This document shows, piece by piece, positions 61,729 to 64,000 of a stretch of 64,000 nucleotides of DNA. The notes under the pieces are model-generated. The model did no database searches, was not told where the DNA came from, and saw only the letters and a program-made list of their open reading frames with translations. The number at the start of each line of letters is the position of its first letter. Position 1 is the first letter of the stretch. The DNA is from JAFDBW01 sp963723355 (lineage in GTDB: Bacteria > Desulfobacterota > Desulfuromonadia > Desulfuromonadales > BM103): positions 62,001 to 126,000 of the forward strand of contig CAVRQQ010000005.1 in assembly GCA_963723355.1 (NCBI GenBank). The letters run 5' to 3'. The translations under genes and the position numbers were made by a program.

Positions 61729-62919
61729 TTATAGAACTTCTTTAAGTGCTTCACAGAGCCTGTCCATATTGTCGCGCGTCAGCCCGGCGACATTGATACG
61801 ACCGGAGTCGACGATATAGATAGAGTACTTCTCGCGTAGTTCTGTAACCTGCTCCTTGGTCAGACGGGTGACACTGAACATGCCACACTGCTCTATGATC
61901 GGTGAGAAGTCCTGTTTAAGGCCTTTCTCCTTGAGGGTCTTGACCAACAGATGGCGCATCTCGTTGATCCGGTTGCGGATATCGGCGACTTCCTCGATCC
62001 ACTGAGCCCTGAGCTGTTTGTCGCTCAATACGGTGGCCACGATCTGACCGCCGTGAGAGGGAGGGTTCGAATAGTTGTAGCGGATGCGCAGCTTGACCTG
62101 GCTCATGACCGTGGCAGCCTGCTCAGCGTTATCGGCAACCACCGTCAGGGCGCCGGTTCTTTCACGGTAGAGGCCAAAGTTTTTCGAGAAACTCGAACAG
62201 ATGAGCATCTGCTTGACCTTTTTGGTCAGTTCGAGCAATCCGGCGCGATCTTCCTCGATGCCTGCAGCCAAACCCTGGTAGGCGAAATCAACCAGGGGCA
62301 GAACGCCCTGCTCGGCAAGCAGGTCACCGATCTGGGCCCACTGTTCCGGTGTCGGGTCGATACCCGTCGGGTTGTGGCAGCAGCCGTGCAGAAGAATAAT
62401 GTCCCCTTTCGGGATCGTCTTGATCGACTCACACATGGCGGCGAAATCAAGTCCGTTGGTCACGGGGTCACGATAATCGTACTTTTTGCAGTTGAGACCG
62501 GCCGCCTCGAAGATGGTATTATGATTGGCCCAGGTCGGATTGCTCAGCCAGATATTGGCGCCGGGATGCAGAGTGTGCAGGTAGTCGCCGGCGACCCGCA
62601 ATGCTCCGGTACCGCCAGGACATTGCGCCGTTGCGGCACGCTTGCTGGCGATGATTTCATGCCCTTCACCAAACAGCAGCTCCTGAACCTGTGCGCAGTA
62701 GACCGGTTCACCTGTCATCGGCAGGTACCCTTTGGAGTTTTCCTGCTCCAGGATGCGTTTTTCAGCCTCTTTCACCGTTGCAAGGACCGGGGTCTTGCCA
62801 CTGGCGTCTTGGTACACGCCAACGGTAAGATTGATCTTGTCGGGGTTGGGGTCCGCTTTGAACATCTCGGTCAAGCCGAGAATCGGATCAGGAGGAGCGA
62901 TTTGAACATTTTCGAACAT
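61729..62919 (-). CDS. Aspartate/aromatic amino acid aminotransferase
   Basis: 396 residues, PLP fold type I, class of AspC/TyrB (I-alpha). Family marks: LTVGVYQDASGKTPVLATVK near residue 31-50, GYLPMTGEPVY, AQCPGGTGALRVAGDYL near 100, the substrate-binding HGCCHNPTGIDPTPEQW near 178-194, DFAYQGLAAG with the PLP-ring aspartate (211) and the Schiff-base lysine K246 in CSSFSKNFGLYRERTGAL. It transfers amino groups between aspartate, glutamate and aromatic 2-oxo acids. Monocistronic; a possible terminator hairpin lies downstream. Confidence 0.92.
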   Translation of the reverse strand: MFENVQIAPPDPILGLTEMFKADPNPDKINLTVGVYQDASGKTPVLATVKEAEKRILEQENSKGYLPMTGEPVYCAQVQELLFGEGHEIIASKRAATAQCPGGTGALRVAGDYLHTLHPGANIWLSNPTWANHNTIFEAAGLNCKKYDYRDPVTNGLDFAAMCESIKTIPKGDIILLHGCCHNPTGIDPTPEQWAQIGDLLAEQGVLPLVDFAYQGLAAGIEEDRAGLLELTKKVKQMLICSSFSKNFGLYRERTGALTVVADNAEQAATVMSQVKLRIRYNYSNPPSHGGQIVATVLSDKQLRAQWIEEVADIRNRINEMRHLLVKTLKEKGLKQDFSPIIEQCGMFSVTRLTKEQVTELREKYSIYIVDSGRINVAGLTRDNMDRLCEALKEVL

Positions 62920-63089
62920 TGCGGATAACCTTTCTCGATATAGAGTGTTGAGCGTCTAAAACCGATTCATAAGCATAGGAAGCTGCGACAAAATCTGAAT
63001 GCCTGCTTAATAACAGGCAAATTCAGCTTCTTCTACCTTAAGCGACGTGACCAAGTCAAACCTAAAACCTCGCGGCAGCAAAGGCATAG

Positions 63090-63118
63090 AAAAAGGGCAA
63101 GGCTAAGTAGCCTAACCC
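63090..63118 (-). terminator. Terminator after tRNA-Gly
   Basis: On the minus strand GGG-TT-AGGCT-ACTT-AGCCT-TG-CCC followed by TTTTTC, eleven bases after the CCA end. Confidence 0.65.
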
Positions 63119-63128
63119 TTGTTATTTC

Positions 63129-63203
<75 letters not shown>

Positions 63204-63241
63204 GAATGAAGCGTGATTATAGGGCCCGGAAAATTGCCTTG

Positions 63242-64000
63242 TCAATCGATATTCTTGCAATGATGCACGAGATATTCCCGGGCACTCTCTGCGCTATCAA
63301 CCAGGCCCGAGATCTCAGCGTTTCTGAGAAGACGCAAGACGCGTGACATTTCCGGGCCGGGCGGCAGACCGAGTTCATGCTGCAACCAGTGACCATCGAC
63401 CAGTTCTTCGGGCGGTTGATCGTCAAGCGTATCAACAACCGGCACCCAATTGCAGATCAATTCGCTGTTGGAGTCCTCCTGCAAGGCCCCGATTGCCGCA
63501 AGCGCCAGGAGCCATAGCCTTGGTTCGATGCGATAACCGTGCGCCCACCAGGCAAACGCGCGCGGCCCCAGGCTGATGTTATCCAGCTCTCTAAGCGTCC
63601 TTTCATCAATCCTGGCAAGGGCATTCACACAGGCCTTCGCCTTGCGGCTCAGCAGCCACTCCTCGGCGAGTCGACCGGGCAAGTCACCGTCCAACTGAGC
63701 GAGCAGAATCGCCCAGAGCAAAAGCGTTTCGCAGCTGAGGCCTTGTTCAACTTCTCGCGCCAACCAATCCCTGATCACCGGTTGTTTCAGTGACAAATGA
63801 CACCAGCAGTTTCTGACCACAGCCAGCGACTCGGCCAGTGCGCGAGATCGGCCTGAAAAAACATTGCCGAACAGGTAGTTCCCGACCAGGCTCTCGGCAA
63901 GCAAGAGAAGGCCTCTCGCGGCTTCTTCACAGGCCAGGGTCTTCCAAACTTCCTGACGGATCCGCTCTGGTGCGACGCGATAGAGCTCTGTCACCTCGGC
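63242..64000 (-). CDS. CCA tRNA nucleotidyltransferase / poly(A) polymerase family, C-terminal part
   Basis: The frame is open through the right edge; only the C-terminal 253 codons are present. YRVAPERIRQEVWKTL at the start of the window part and the end LPPGPEMSRVLRLLRNAEIS followed by SAREYL match the all-helical C-terminal domains of class II tRNA nucleotidyltransferases; the catalytic nucleotidyltransferase head lies outside. The GTG at 63992-63994 is an internal codon, not a start. The enzyme completes or repairs the CCA tail of tRNAs; its neighbour tRNA-Gly already encodes CCA. Moderately sure, as the head cannot be seen. Confidence 0.7.
   Translation of the reverse strand, partial: AEVTELYRVAPERIRQEVWKTLACEEAARGLLLLAESLVGNYLFGNVFSGRSRALAESLAVVRNCWCHLSLKQPVIRDWLAREVEQGLSCETLLLWAILLAQLDGDLPGRLAEEWLLSRKAKACVNALARIDERTLRELDNISLGPRAFAWWAHGYRIEPRLWLLALAAIGALQEDSNSELICNWVPVVDTLDDQPPEELVDGHWLQHELGLPPGPEMSRVLRLLRNAEISGLVDSAESAREYLVHHCKNID

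Overview
The window looks like a chromosomal piece of a Gram-negative bacterium, most likely a deltaproteobacterium of the Desulfuromonadales/Geobacter type. This is inferred from the gene families (complete XrtA/PEP-CTERM exopolysaccharide gene set, outer-membrane barrels, LolA-like and RND proteins), a GEMM-type cyclic-dinucleotide riboswitch, and an apparent selenoprotein. No rRNA marker is present, so the taxonomy is only a suggestion. Almost everything is on the minus strand.

Layout. 1-9.1 kb: polysaccharide genes (FrhB-like, pyruvyltransferase, Wzx flippase, phosphotransferase-like, three GT2 glycosyltransferases), nearly all broken by small indels and at least one nonsense codon, around one intact AT-rich nitroreductase-like gene. 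9.1-20.2 kb: intact accessory sugar genes (GT2, pyruvyltransferase), an unusual four-gene cassette (possible ATP-grasp-like protein, two QueC-like PP-loop proteins, MmgE/PrpD protein), a Wzm/Wzt ABC exporter and a DegT-type aminotransferase. 20.2-21.5 kb: a ThiF/E1-like gene followed by an exported rhodanese gene whose two expected cysteine positions are in-frame UGA codons, with a SECIS-like hairpin just downstream. 21.6-37.7 kb: the conserved XrtA-type EPS locus (glycosyltransferases, WecB, VanZ-like, FemAB-like, deacetylase, ATPase, outer-membrane barrel, tyrosine kinase, chain-length protein, Wza-like export protein, initiating sugar transferase, PrsT TPR lipoprotein). 38-42.3 kb: the sigma-54 activator PrsR, two exosortase-associated acyltransferases and a PEP-CTERM protein.

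42.4-54.6 kb: transposase remnant, nitroreductase, a LolA-like/outer-membrane/RND module, a ThiF pseudogene, a GAF-HisKA protein without an ATPase domain, then a plus-strand CPBP protease and second PEP-CTERM gene, and a secreted subtilase behind a GEMM riboswitch. 55-64 kb: housekeeping and mixed genes (QueE, QueD, YacG, DUF924, chromate transporter, small lipoprotein), two tandem degenerate Mur-ligase-like copies, aspartate/aromatic aminotransferase, tRNA-Gly(CCC) and the end of a CCA-adding enzyme.

How it fits together: PrsR carries the GAFTGA motif of sigma-54 activators, and -24/-12 promoter sequences lie before the prsT-led EPS operon and before both PEP-CTERM genes, so the window seems to contain a regulon that couples exopolysaccharide synthesis to production of PEP-CTERM surface proteins. 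The exosortase itself and the usual partner kinase PrsK are not in the window.
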